27,705 bases of DNA, taken from a virus. The notes beneath the pieces are model-generated. The model did no database searches. It saw nothing but the letters and a program-made list of their open reading frames with translations, and was not told where the DNA came from. The position numbers were made by a program, and so were the translations under genes. The stretch spans positions 1 to 27,705 of IMG/VR virus record IMGVR_UViG_3300027763_000193. One strand, given 5' to 3'. Positions 9,101 through 18,400 of this stretch are shown here, in pieces; the first letter of the stretch is position 1; the number at the start of each line of letters is the position of its first letter.

Positions 9101-10689
9101 ATGTTATGCAGGTTGGTGCTGCATCAGGAACTGGTATTGGAACCCTCACCAATTACTATGGAAATTATGTATTACCAACAGTAGCACTTACAGGGAGACT
9201 TACAAATTATTATGGTTTATATCTAGCAACCCCAATTGTTAGTGGAATTATAACCAATCGTTATTCAATTTATAGTTCTGATACATCTTCACCGATGTAT
9301 CACGCAGGTTCGATTGGTATAGGAACCACAAATCCAACACAATCTTTACACGTTCAAGGTAATGCAAGAATTACCGGTGCTGTTTATGACTCTTCAAATT
9401 CCGCGGGTACTTCTGGTCAAGTACTTCAATCAACAGCATCTGGAACCCAATGGATTAATGTATCTGCTGCATCTGGAGCATTTAGTGGTATCAGTGTTCT
9501 TGATGAGGGATCTATTGTTGGATCGGCATTAAGTGTTTCGAGTCTAAACTTTGTTGGCAGTAATATAGTAGCAACCGCATCAGGCGTTGGTGCAACAATT
9601 ACGATTTCTAGTAATCTTGTAGGAACTGCATTAAGCATTTCTGGTATTTCCACATTAGGTACGGTTCAAATTTCTTCTGGTATTGTTACTGCCACAACTG
9701 GTGTCGTAACTTATTATGGTGATGGTAGTAAACTTACTGGTATTAGTGGTGGTATTTCAAGTGTCTCTATCTCCACAAATACTACAAACCAAGTACAATA
9801 TCTAACTTATGCAACTGGAACCGGAAATACTACTGGACTTGGTGTAAGTCTCACAGGTCTTGTATTTAATCCATCCACCACAAGATTGGGTATTGGAACT
9901 ACAAATCCAACAAGTGCTCTTACAATAACGGGTGGTGATATCAATCTAAATGATGGAGGCACTTACAGCACTGCCTTCCTGACCATCACTCCAACTGCTA
10001 ATAGATTTATTAGTTTGCCAGATGCAACGGGCACGGTGGCTCTAGTTGCCGGATCGAGTGGGCAGGTTACTTATAATAGTGCTGGTATACAATCCGGTAG
10101 TTCTGCATTTACTTTTGATGGCAGTAATGTTGCTATTACCGGCAGACTTAATGTTTCTGGCATTACTACAACAGCAACACTTAATGTAGGAACTGGTGGA
10201 ACTATAATTACCACAACTTCTGCTGGGTTAGTTGGTATAGGAACCACAAATCCATCACAAACTCTACATGTTCAAGGTAATGTAAGAATTACTGGTGGAC
10301 TTTATGACTCTAACAATAACGTAGGAACTGCCGGATCTGTTCTTTCTTCTACTGGTTCTGGTCTTTCTTGGATTGCTGCTGGTAGTGGAGGAGGTATTTC
10401 TAGTATCTCTATCTCCACAAACACCACAAACCAATCACAATACTTAACTTATGCAATTGGAACCGGAAATACCACCGGACTTGGTGTAAGTACCACAGGT
10501 CTTGTATTTAATCCTTCAAGTAATAATCTTGGCATTGGAGTAACTGCACCAGCATTCAAGGCAGATATTGGAGGTGACGCAAGAGTAACCTCCACAAACA
10601 AAATGAGATTTGGTGGGACTGCCGGAACCACAAACTTCTATATACAATACAACTCAACCACAAATAGTTTGGACTTTGTAGCAGGATAA
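6190..10689 (+). CDS. Large modular tail-fibre-like protein (1499 aa), second paralogue
   Basis: Preceded by a late-type ATAAATA box 21 nt upstream. Built from repeated modules. (i) Nonapeptide blocks A-G-I-A-T-Y-A-T-N lie at nt ~6730-6800, 6950-7140 and 7965-8100. (ii) A module with V-P-Y-Q-S at its start, then I-R-D-E-G-T and N-F-V-G-S-N-I-V-A-T-A-S-G, appears in full three times (nt ~6310, 7150, 8110) and once in part (nt ~9450). (iii) G-I-G-T-T-N-P...L-H-V-Q-G-N type units occur at nt ~8525, 9317, 9890 and 10236. (iv) L-S-I-S-G-I-S-T-L-G-T-V units end in Y-Y-G-D-G. The C-terminus F-Y-I-Q-Y-N-S-T-T-N-S-L-D-F matches the 3793 paralogue. No enzymatic motif. Likely a trimeric fibre shaft; whether side fibre, long tail fibre or capsid fibre is not decidable here. 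Confidence 0.8.
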   Translation: MALLKANTGIGITNPSSALHVIGDGLFVGVVSATTLYGNLGGGVQGSVPYQSGISSTTFLSPGLVGQVLVTGGPGQNPYWTSASALSGSFTGVTIRDEGTVVGSAASVSSLNFVGSNIVATASGIGATITIADNLVGTALSISGISTLGTVKISSGIITATSGVVTYYGDGSGLSRISAVSAGIATYATSAGIATYATNAGIATSVIGGIASVTSLNVSGISTLGILTVGNVYSTGIITATQFVGSFSGNVTTATYATNAGVATYATSAGIATYATNAGVATYATNAGVATYATNAGIATYATSAGIATYATNAGISTNLKGGVAGNVPYQSASDTTNFVNNGIAGQVLLFSGSIPYWGNASAASGAFSGITIRDEGTIVGSAASISSINFVGNNIVATASGAGATITLSNDAQYLTGTAPGSVISQSNGFTVTGNLFVSGNVSIGGSSVILDAGTLNIRDKDIVLGITTNALNQDVSTDNTANHGGIAIASTEGSPLIDINGGVGTDSIPYTYKQIMWLKSGSWPGLSTDAWLFNYGVGIGSTQLPSGTRLAVGSVKFTENDLSVVRNINASGVITATQFVGSFTGNATSATYATSAGIATYATNAGIATYAPSAGISTYATSSGIATYATNVGIATNIKGGVAGNVPYQSATDATSFVTNGTAGQVLLFNGSVPYWGSASAASGSFSGITIRDEGSTVGTASSVTSINFVGSNIVATASGAGATITIADNLVGTALSISGISTFTNGPVLIGTATSTGTASQPLQVTGSAYVSGNLGIGTTNPSTTLQVNGTTQIQSSVGNNNLLTWYNTYDSKSVSFPRVSLLVSPETAYGSAGGGINISASPVVFSHANRTNDGGSSLQSFTNITNLTASTAISSVIGIGFRNLVYRNSTIDLGSAAGSNMTGIVNTVTQGTNVDQSVRTDNAYGTQNTITFSKAGATNIFTEYNSINIADTANFSASVTNAYGSYNVMQVGAASGTGIGTLTNYYGNYVLPTVALTGRLTNYYGLYLATPIVSGIITNRYSIYSSDTSSPMYHAGSIGIGTTNPTQSLHVQGNARITGAVYDSSNSAGTSGQVLQSTASGTQWINVSAASGAFSGISVLDEGSIVGSALSVSSLNFVGSNIVATASGVGATITISSNLVGTALSISGISTLGTVQISSGIVTATTGVVTYYGDGSKLTGISGGISSVSISTNTTNQVQYLTYATGTGNTTGLGVSLTGLVFNPSTTRLGIGTTNPTSALTITGGDINLNDGGTYSTAFLTITPTANRFISLPDATGTVALVAGSSGQVTYNSAGIQSGSSAFTFDGSNVAITGRLNVSGITTTATLNVGTGGTIITTTSAGLVGIGTTNPSQTLHVQGNVRITGGLYDSNNNVGTAGSVLSSTGSGLSWIAAGSGGGISSISISTNTTNQSQYLTYAIGTGNTTGLGVSTTGLVFNPSSNNLGIGVTAPAFKADIGGDARVTSTNKMRFGGTAGTTNFYIQYNSTTNSLDFVAG
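6950..7140 (+). repeat. 27-nt tandem repeats coding A-G-I/V-A-T-Y-A-T-N
   Basis: Seven consecutive 27-nt units, two of them (7021-7047 and 7048-7074) identical. Codon choice differs in the others, so both old and recent duplications are present. Confidence 0.85.
10276..10379 (+). repeat. 104-nt dispersed repeat, copy 1 (in fibre at 6190)
   Basis: Compared base by base with 16437-16540: two differences in 104 nt, both third-position C/T. It encodes N-V-R-I-T-G-G-L-Y-D-S-N-N-N followed by the Ser/Gly-rich end. Confidence 0.9.
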
Positions 10690-10693
10690 TAAT

Positions 10694-12337
10694 ATGGGTG
10701 TTGTAGGAAGATTAGATCAATATGCATCAACACTTGCTTGGGAGTTTGATGAGACTACTGCGAACAATCCAAGCATTACTGGACTTGGAACTTATTATGC
10801 CTCAGAGTTTAATGAGAATGTTATTATAGGAACTGCAGCAACAGCAACTATTGTTACTAGTGGGTTGGTTCTTAATTTGGATGCCGGAAATCCTCTTTCT
10901 TATCCTGGAAGTGGAACCACTTGGACTGATATAAGTGGTAGTGGTAATAACGGAACACTTCAAGGTTCTCCAATTCCAACTTATAGTAGTAATAATGGTG
11001 GATTTTTTACTTTTAATGGAACTAATAATGAAGTAACTACAACAACACAATTTGCAAATCCACAAACTTTTAGTATTGGTGCCTGGTTTAAAACATCTAC
11101 CGCATCAGGAAATAAAATAATTGGATTTGAAAATGCTCAAACCGGAACAGGTTCATTCCAATTTGACAGACACATTTGGATTGGCACTGATGGAAAATTA
11201 TATTTTGGAATTTATAGTGGTGGTGCTGTAGTAGCAACTTCACCTTTAACATATAATGATAATATCTGGCATTATGTTATAGCAACTTATGGTGGTGAAG
11301 GAACTACTATGAGATTATATGTTGATGGAGCATCAGTAGCAACAGCATCCGCAAATGCTCCTGCTTATAATGGTTATTGGAGAATTGGTGCATACCAAAG
11401 TTGGGGTGGTACTGGATATTTTCCTGGCAGTATTAGTTTGGCACAGGTTTATAATAGGGGTATAACCGCAGCAGAAGTCTTACAAAACTATAATGCTCTG
11501 GTAGGAAGATATGAAATATCATCATCAATTTCTGCAAATATCTTTTCTCCTTATGACCCAGTATATGATGAATTTGGAGGAACTCTATTTGGTGCAGGAC
11601 AAGGAAGATATATGAGACAAAACACTGATAAGTCGGTGATTGTTTATAATGAGATTGATGAGATTACTGATTTTTATGGTAGAGGTATTGTTAGAGATGG
11701 ATTGGTTTTAGATTTAGATGCTGGAATAACTGCTTCTTATCCTGGTTCTGGAACCACTTGGACTGATTTGAGTGGTAATAATTATACTCATACTTTGGGA
11801 AGTGTTTCTTTTGCCACAGTAGATGGTGCTTCCTGTTTTAACATTTCTTCACCTGGATTTATAAGACCTTCTGGAACTAGTTATACTTTTGGTTCTTCAC
11901 ACACTATGATTGCTTGGGCAAGACCTTTAGCAGATTCCCAAGTTTCTAATTGGAGAACTTTGTGGAGAACATCACCAAATGACCACCCACTTTTAATTCA
12001 GGATGCTACCAATTTAATAGGATACTTTGATAATGATGGTGCAAACTTTGTTTCATATGGATTGAATTTGGGAACTCTTGGTTTAGAGAATAAATGGACT
12101 ATGTTTTCTTTGGTTGCTTCTGGGGGAACAACAACTCTTTATATTAATAATGGTTCCTCAACTGGTAGTGTTGCTTATACTGCCTCTGGAAATTCTCATT
12201 ATGCTATAGGTAGTAATGCTATAGATAGTTCACAACCTTTTGGGTATGTTTCTGTGGCACAACTATACAACAGAGCACTCACAGCAGCAGAAATCTCACA
12301 AAACTTTAATGCTCTTAGAGGTAGGTTTGGATTATGA
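10694..12337 (+). CDS. Protein with two LamG-like (concanavalin-type) domains, putative glycan-binding adhesin
   Basis: 547 aa, starting 4 nt after the fibre gene. Residues 1-45 share the M-x-V-V-G-R-L / D-E / Y-Y-A-S-x-F-x-E-N layout of the protein at 5109. Domain 1 runs from about residue 58 (L-V-L-N-L-D-A-G ... Y-P-G-S-G-T-T-W-T-D) to about 275. Domain 2 starts near 337 with L-V-L-D-L-D-A-G and runs to the end. Both close with A-Q-V/L-Y-N-R-x-x-T-A-A-E-x-x-Q-N-x-N-A-L, the usual end of Laminin_G_3 / LamG jellyroll domains, and domain 1 has the W-H-Y-V ... L-Y-V-D-G core. Such domains commonly bind carbohydrate. Between them a Y-D-E-F-G...R-Y-M-R linker echoes the N-terminal segment. Likely role: recognition of host surface polysaccharide (inference). 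Confidence 0.82.
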   Translation: MGVVGRLDQYASTLAWEFDETTANNPSITGLGTYYASEFNENVIIGTAATATIVTSGLVLNLDAGNPLSYPGSGTTWTDISGSGNNGTLQGSPIPTYSSNNGGFFTFNGTNNEVTTTTQFANPQTFSIGAWFKTSTASGNKIIGFENAQTGTGSFQFDRHIWIGTDGKLYFGIYSGGAVVATSPLTYNDNIWHYVIATYGGEGTTMRLYVDGASVATASANAPAYNGYWRIGAYQSWGGTGYFPGSISLAQVYNRGITAAEVLQNYNALVGRYEISSSISANIFSPYDPVYDEFGGTLFGAGQGRYMRQNTDKSVIVYNEIDEITDFYGRGIVRDGLVLDLDAGITASYPGSGTTWTDLSGNNYTHTLGSVSFATVDGASCFNISSPGFIRPSGTSYTFGSSHTMIAWARPLADSQVSNWRTLWRTSPNDHPLLIQDATNLIGYFDNDGANFVSYGLNLGTLGLENKWTMFSLVASGGTTTLYINNGSSTGSVAYTASGNSHYAIGSNAIDSSQPFGYVSVAQLYNRALTAAEISQNFNALRGRFGL

Positions 12338-12355
12338 ACCTCTATTTCTACTCTA

Positions 12356-12362
12356 ATAAATA
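12356..12362 (+). promoter_or_regulatory. Late-type promoter box ATAAATA before the 12384 gene
   Basis: AATAAATA in a 46-nt gap, ending 22 nt before the ATG. Confidence 0.55.
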
Positions 12363-12383
12363 TATCAAAGGTATTCATTAATT

Positions 12384-15300
12384 ATGGCAAGAAAGGCAAT
12401 ACTGGAAACTGGATATACATTCACTCCTTCCACAAATACTATCGTCATTCCTCGTGTTATACCAAGGGAACGATTAATACTGATTACCAATGTAACGACG
12501 AACACTGTAATCTATAATTTTTCTGATTCAAATCTAAAAGCAAATACTTATACTGTATCAACGACTGGTGGTACAACTACAACCACATTAGTATTGAATT
12601 ATAGTACTTCTGGAATGAGTAGTACTGATAAACTTCAAATCACCGTAGATGAATATGATGAGAAGTTTACGCCTTCTGAAGTATATACTGATCCCGTAAA
12701 CAAGTTTCGTACATCATCACCACAAGCACTGATTGATACTGACTTTGAGTATGGCACTCAAATCTCTAAGTGGGAAAATCTTGCAACAATTAACAATCGT
12801 CCTTTTGCCTTTTCTTCTTCCGTTGGTGTTGGTGCAATTAATTATATTACTATTCCAAATGCTTCCAGAACTGTTACTGTTGGACTAGCTGTGACTGTAC
12901 CCACTGTTGGTACTCCAATTACTGTTCAGGATGCTTATTTAAATATTGCGAATGGAAACTTTCTTGTAGAAACAAATAGTGGTGCTGGAAATACAATCTT
13001 CACTTATACTGCAAGAGCAACAAATACTGGATCAGTCATTAGTGTGTTTGACCCAAATAAAACTGGTATTTTTAGTGGAACTACTTATTCTGGTGCTGCA
13101 ATCGGTGGAACACCAACATTTAACTGGACTTCTGGACAAGCAATTCCTGTAAGTACAACAGTTCCACACGGACTTGCGATTGGAAATGAGGTTGCAATTG
13201 TTGGAACTTCGCAGGCAAATGCAAATGGTTCTTATGTTGTTGCAGGTATTACAAGTTCTAGAACCTTTACATATTACTCAAACACTGCACCAGCAGCAAA
13301 TCCAACTGGTGGTACAATTTATGTAAGACCTCAAGCACAATTCTTACATAGACCATTTGATGGTGGGGTAATTTTTTCAAGTAATGCAACTTCTAACTTT
13401 GAGACGGCAACTCGTCAAACAAGAAGATATTTCCGTTATCAATCTGGTAAAGGTATTCAAGTCAGTTCTGGTACAATTCTTAAACCAAATCTTCAACTTG
13501 ATTCTTTAACTGCTACTGGAATCAGTATTGGAAGTACGATTACAATTCAAACTAAAGAACTACATAATATTCAGGCAGCAACTCCAGGAACTCAAATCAC
13601 AATTACTGGTGCAGATCAAACTGGATATAATGGAACTTACAATGTAACTTCCATAACAGGATATAATACCCTGCAAGTTACGGCAACCGCAGGTCTTACA
13701 ACCACTACTGCTTCTGGTTCTTATAATTGTTCCGTTTCTAGTTGGTATGGATGTGTCAATCGTCTTGGTACATTTGATGCACAAAACGGCATTTTCTTTG
13801 AATTTGATGGACAAACACTTTCTGCGGTTCGTAGAAACTCTACCTATCAACTTGCAGGAAGAGTGAGTGTTATCAACGGAAGCAATACTATAACACAAAC
13901 AAATGCAACATTCCCAACTGCATTTTCAAAACAATTAGATATCGGACACTTTATTATTCTTCGTGGGCAATCCTATCGTGTTGTTGATATTGCAAGTGAT
14001 ACTAGTATGACAATTTCTCCTTCTTATAGGGGAGCAACTGCTGATTATGTAATCATTTCAAGAACACAAGATACAAAATATCCACAATCAACTTGGAACA
14101 TTGATAAGTGTGATGGTACTGGACCTTCTGGTTATAATATTGATCTCACCAAGATGCAGATGTTCTATATGGACTACTCTTGGTATGGTGCTGGATTTAT
14201 TCGTTGGGGATTTAGGGGACCAACGGGTGATATAATTTATTGCCATAAAGTTGCAAACAATAATGTCAATACCGAAGCATATATGCGTTCTGGTAACCTA
14301 CCAGCACGTTATGAATCTGAAAGTAGACCTGCAACAACTTATATTAACACCACTTTAGGAGCATCGGATACCATTGTCGGTGTGGCAAGTACTGCAGGTT
14401 TCCCAACATCTGGAACATTATGCATTAGAAACGCAGAAAATTATGAATATGTGAATTATGCAGGTATCGGTACAACCTCATTTACTGGATTAACTAGAGG
14501 ACGATCTGGTAATGCTTCTCTTGCTCTTACGGTTGCATCAGGATCTAATGTGGCAACTGCAACTACAACAAACCTACAAGTAGGACAAAGAGTAATTAGT
14601 AGTACTGGACTTGGTATTCCTGATGGTACTTATATTAGTGCGATTGGTGTTGGAAATATTACATTAAGTCAGGCAGCAACAGCAGCAAACCCAACAGTGG
14701 CAGCAGTTCCAATGGGAGCAACATCAGGACAGTTATTTACATATTCTGCAACTGATCCAACAGCAGTTGAACTTGCATTCCCAACTTATGGGCCTTCCAT
14801 TTCTCACTGGGGTACAAGTGTTATTATGGATGGACGATTTGATGATGATAAATCTCTGGTCTTTGTTTATGGTCAGTCAACACCAGTTTCTATTGGAGCA
14901 AGTTCAACCAGGGCACTCTTCTCAATTCGTGTAGCACCTTCTGTTGATAATGGTATTTCGGCAACATTTGGTCAAAGAGAATTAATCAATAGAATGCAAC
15001 TAACACTTAGAGCACTTGATGTTTCTGCAATTCCTGCTGCCGGTAATGCAAACTTACTTGTACAGGCATTCTTGAATTCAACTCCAGTTGGAACTCCAAC
15101 GATTTGGACGAATGCAGTTGGTAATATTGCAAACCGTGTAAACTCATCTCTTGCACAAATTGCAGATTATTCTGGTGGTGCTATTACTGTAACTGGTGGT
15201 GAGGTTACTGCTGGATTCTTCGTTGGATCTGGTGCAAATTCGATTGATTTATCTCAGGTTAGAGATCTTGGTAATTCTATTCTTGGTGGTGGAGGAGCAA

Positions 15301-15419
15301 CTTCGGCAACGAATATATACCCTGATGGACCGGATACATTAACGATTGTGGTTACCAACCTTACAGCACAAAGTTGTAATGTGTTTGGTCGTTTATCCTG
15401 GACGGAGGCACAAGCATAA
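12384..15419 (+). CDS. Conserved cyanomyovirus virion structural protein (1011 aa)
   Basis: A late-type ATAAATA box lies 22 nt upstream, marking a likely new transcript. N-terminus M-A-R-K-A-I-L-E-T-G-Y is followed by beta-rich sequence. Two segments near residues 259 and 392 (V-P-H-G-L-A-I-G-N-E-V-A-I-V-G and E-L-H-N-I...G-T-Q-I-T-I-T-G, each with N-G-x-Y-x-V) look like small beta-barrels that in phage proteins often resemble the E1 FCCH fold. Q-F-L-H-R-P-F-D-G-G-V (about residue 325) and M-D-Y-S-W-Y-G-A-G-F-I-R-W-G (about 595) are strongly conserved-looking motifs I associate with large cyanophage structural proteins. E-Y-V-N-Y-A-G-I-G-T-T lies near residue 690. It lacks nonapeptide repeats, so it is a different protein class from its neighbours; baseplate or tail location is a guess. 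Confidence 0.8.
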   Translation: MARKAILETGYTFTPSTNTIVIPRVIPRERLILITNVTTNTVIYNFSDSNLKANTYTVSTTGGTTTTTLVLNYSTSGMSSTDKLQITVDEYDEKFTPSEVYTDPVNKFRTSSPQALIDTDFEYGTQISKWENLATINNRPFAFSSSVGVGAINYITIPNASRTVTVGLAVTVPTVGTPITVQDAYLNIANGNFLVETNSGAGNTIFTYTARATNTGSVISVFDPNKTGIFSGTTYSGAAIGGTPTFNWTSGQAIPVSTTVPHGLAIGNEVAIVGTSQANANGSYVVAGITSSRTFTYYSNTAPAANPTGGTIYVRPQAQFLHRPFDGGVIFSSNATSNFETATRQTRRYFRYQSGKGIQVSSGTILKPNLQLDSLTATGISIGSTITIQTKELHNIQAATPGTQITITGADQTGYNGTYNVTSITGYNTLQVTATAGLTTTTASGSYNCSVSSWYGCVNRLGTFDAQNGIFFEFDGQTLSAVRRNSTYQLAGRVSVINGSNTITQTNATFPTAFSKQLDIGHFIILRGQSYRVVDIASDTSMTISPSYRGATADYVIISRTQDTKYPQSTWNIDKCDGTGPSGYNIDLTKMQMFYMDYSWYGAGFIRWGFRGPTGDIIYCHKVANNNVNTEAYMRSGNLPARYESESRPATTYINTTLGASDTIVGVASTAGFPTSGTLCIRNAENYEYVNYAGIGTTSFTGLTRGRSGNASLALTVASGSNVATATTTNLQVGQRVISSTGLGIPDGTYISAIGVGNITLSQAATAANPTVAAVPMGATSGQLFTYSATDPTAVELAFPTYGPSISHWGTSVIMDGRFDDDKSLVFVYGQSTPVSIGASSTRALFSIRVAPSVDNGISATFGQRELINRMQLTLRALDVSAIPAAGNANLLVQAFLNSTPVGTPTIWTNAVGNIANRVNSSLAQIADYSGGAITVTGGEVTAGFFVGSGANSIDLSQVRDLGNSILGGGGATSATNIYPDGPDTLTIVVTNLTAQSCNVFGRLSWTEAQA

Positions 15420-15422
15420 GAA

Positions 15423-18400
15423 ATGGCAAAACTTAAATCTGGTACAAGAATATACGGAACCTCAACAATTGACACAAGTGTTGTTGTAGGATCTGCCGTA
15501 ACAGCAAATTCTTCTGGTATTCAAGTTACTGGTGTTGTTACTGCCACTTCATTTAGAGGTGATGGGTCACAACTTACTGGGGTTGTTGGTTCTTATGCGC
15601 CAATAGCAGGTATAGCAACTAACGTAAGAGGAACTGCAAATAGAATTCTTTATAATTCTGCAACAGATACCACAACCACAAGTTCTAACTTAACTTTTGA
15701 TGGTACAAATGCAACTGTTGCCGGATCATTAACTGCTAATACTTATAGAAGTAATTTTGTAAGTGCAGGTGGAGGAAGTAATAGTATATTTGTTGGAAAT
15801 AATGTTGGACTTGCAGTTACTACTGAGGGTGGTAATGTAAGTAATAGCTATGATAAACTTATTGGATTTGGATATGACTGTCTAAAGTATGTTTATGAAA
15901 GTGCTGGTGGTGGTGGAAGTAATTCCTGGGCAACACAGATTGCCATGGGTGAAGGGTGCCTTCAAAATGTAACTCTTAATCGTGGTGGTGGTGGTAGTGG
16001 GTCATTTGGAACTAACATTGCTATTGGATATCAGTGTGGTGTAACAGTAAATGCTTCAAGTGGAACATTTAGAAATGTTTTTGTTGGTTATCAAGTTGCC
16101 TTTGCAAATAACTTTGCTGGTGCTGCATATAATAATATATTTGGAACACAGTCTGGTTATAATTTGAGTTCTGGTACTGGTAACTCTTTATTTGGATATC
16201 AGGCAGGATATAACGTTACTAGTGCATCTTATAATGTTGCCATTGGATATGCTGCTGGTGTAACCAATTTAACTGGATCTCAAAATGTTGTAATTGGTTA
16301 TAATCGTGATGTTCCAATTGCTGCAGGAAGCAATCAGCTGGTTATTGGTTCTGGATCTAATGATTGGATTTATGGTAATAGTTCTTATAATGTTGGATTG
16401 GGAACTAATAGTCCATCACAAAAACTACACGTTCAGGGTAATGTAAGAATTACTGGTGGACTTTATGATTCTAACAATAATGTAGGAACTGCCGGATCTG
16501 TTCTTTCTTCTACTGGTTCTGGTCTTTCTTGGATTGCTGCGGGTTCAGGTGGTGGTATTTCCAGTGTTTCTATTTCAACAAGTAGTGCTACTCAATCCCA
16601 ATTCCTAACATTTGTAGCAGGAACCGGAACTACAACCGGATTTGGTGTAAGTACAACAGGTCTTGTATTTACTCCTTCAACAGGAAACCTGGGTATTGGA
16701 ACTACAATTCCACTTCAAAAAGCACATATTCTTGGAAGTCTTTTAGTTGCTGCCGGGTCTTCCACAGGACAGCACATTACTCAAAAGGCATACGAACTCA
16801 ATAGTGGAACATTAAGTTGGGAAGGTAGTGCCGGTCAGTTATTCTCTATTACCAATAACCTAACATCAGGTTCCATCTTCTCTGTAAATGATGTTTCTGG
16901 TATTCCAAGTATTGATGTTGATGCCAATGGAACCGTAAGTATGGCTGCTTATGGTGGTTCTGTTGGCATTGGAACCACAAATCCACAAGGAGCACTTGAT
17001 ATTAGAGTCGGTTCTGCTTCAACAGTAACTATAAATTATGGATATAGTCAACTTATATCTAGCAGCAACCCTGGCATTACTTTTACCAATAATTCTATTG
17101 GAAACAACAATACCACTAATTTTTCTATTAATGCATCCAGAAATAATATTTTTGGTAGTTATAATAATGGCGCCATGTCTGGAAACCAAAATACTATAGT
17201 TGGTTATAACAATAATGGCAACATATCTGGATCTAATAATAATATTTTTGGATCTAGTAATCTTGGTAGTTTAACTGGAAATAATAATATTTTAATTGGA
17301 GATTCTAATAATTATGGAGGAGGTTCTGGAAGCTATAATACTTTAATTGGACAGCAAATATTCTATCAAAATAGTTTTGCTGGATCATATAATGTTGCTA
17401 TGGGATATAGGGCAGCATATACCACTACTAATATTGGGGTAAATGCTTCCTATAATGTAATACTTGGGTATCAAGCAGCAGGACTTGGAGTAATCTCTGC
17501 AAGTAATAATGTTGCCCTTGGTAGTTCTGCTTTATACTCAATATCCACAGGAAACCAGAATGTTGCTCTTGGTAGTTCTACTGGTATTGGTATTACAACT
17601 GGAAATCAAAATGTTGTTATTGGATTTAACCAAACCACTCCAATTCTTACTGGTTCTAACCAATTAGTTATTGGTGCTGGAAATACTTCCTGGATTAATG
17701 GTAATAGTTCTTATAATGTTGGTATTGGAACCACAAATCCACTATATCGATTTACCGTTGTTGGATCTGGTGCTACGGCAACTCCAAGCTTAACTAATGT
17801 ACTTGCCGATTTTACTGGAAATGTAAATAGTTACTCACAAATTAATACCAGAAACTCAAGTACAGGTGCAAATGCTTCTTCTGATATTATTGCAACTGCC
17901 GATACTGGAACTGATACTACAAATTATATTGATCTTGGTATTCATAATAGTGGTTATTCTGTTGCCGGATGGACTATCAATGGAGCACTGGACGGATACT
18001 TATATACATCAAACTCAAACTTATCAATTGGTGCTGCCAGTGCCAATAAATATGTATCAGTCTTTACTGGTGGTACATTAGCAGCAAATGAGAGATTAAG
18101 AATAACAGGTATTGGATCCGTTGGTATAGGAACCACAAATCCAACATCAACACTTCACGTTTCTGGAACTACTGAACTTACGGGAGTATTGGAAACAGTA
18201 TCTGTTGGTAATACAATTGGTATTGCAGGGACAAATAGTGTTATCTTGGAATGTGATGCTTTGAAATCAACTGTATTTACTCATAATTTAACAAATGGAC
18301 CTGTTGGTATTGTATCATTTAAGAATATTCCTGTCAACAAAAACTCTGCTACAACTTTTACAATTCTCTTTACACAAAATGCATTGGGAACAGCAAACAT

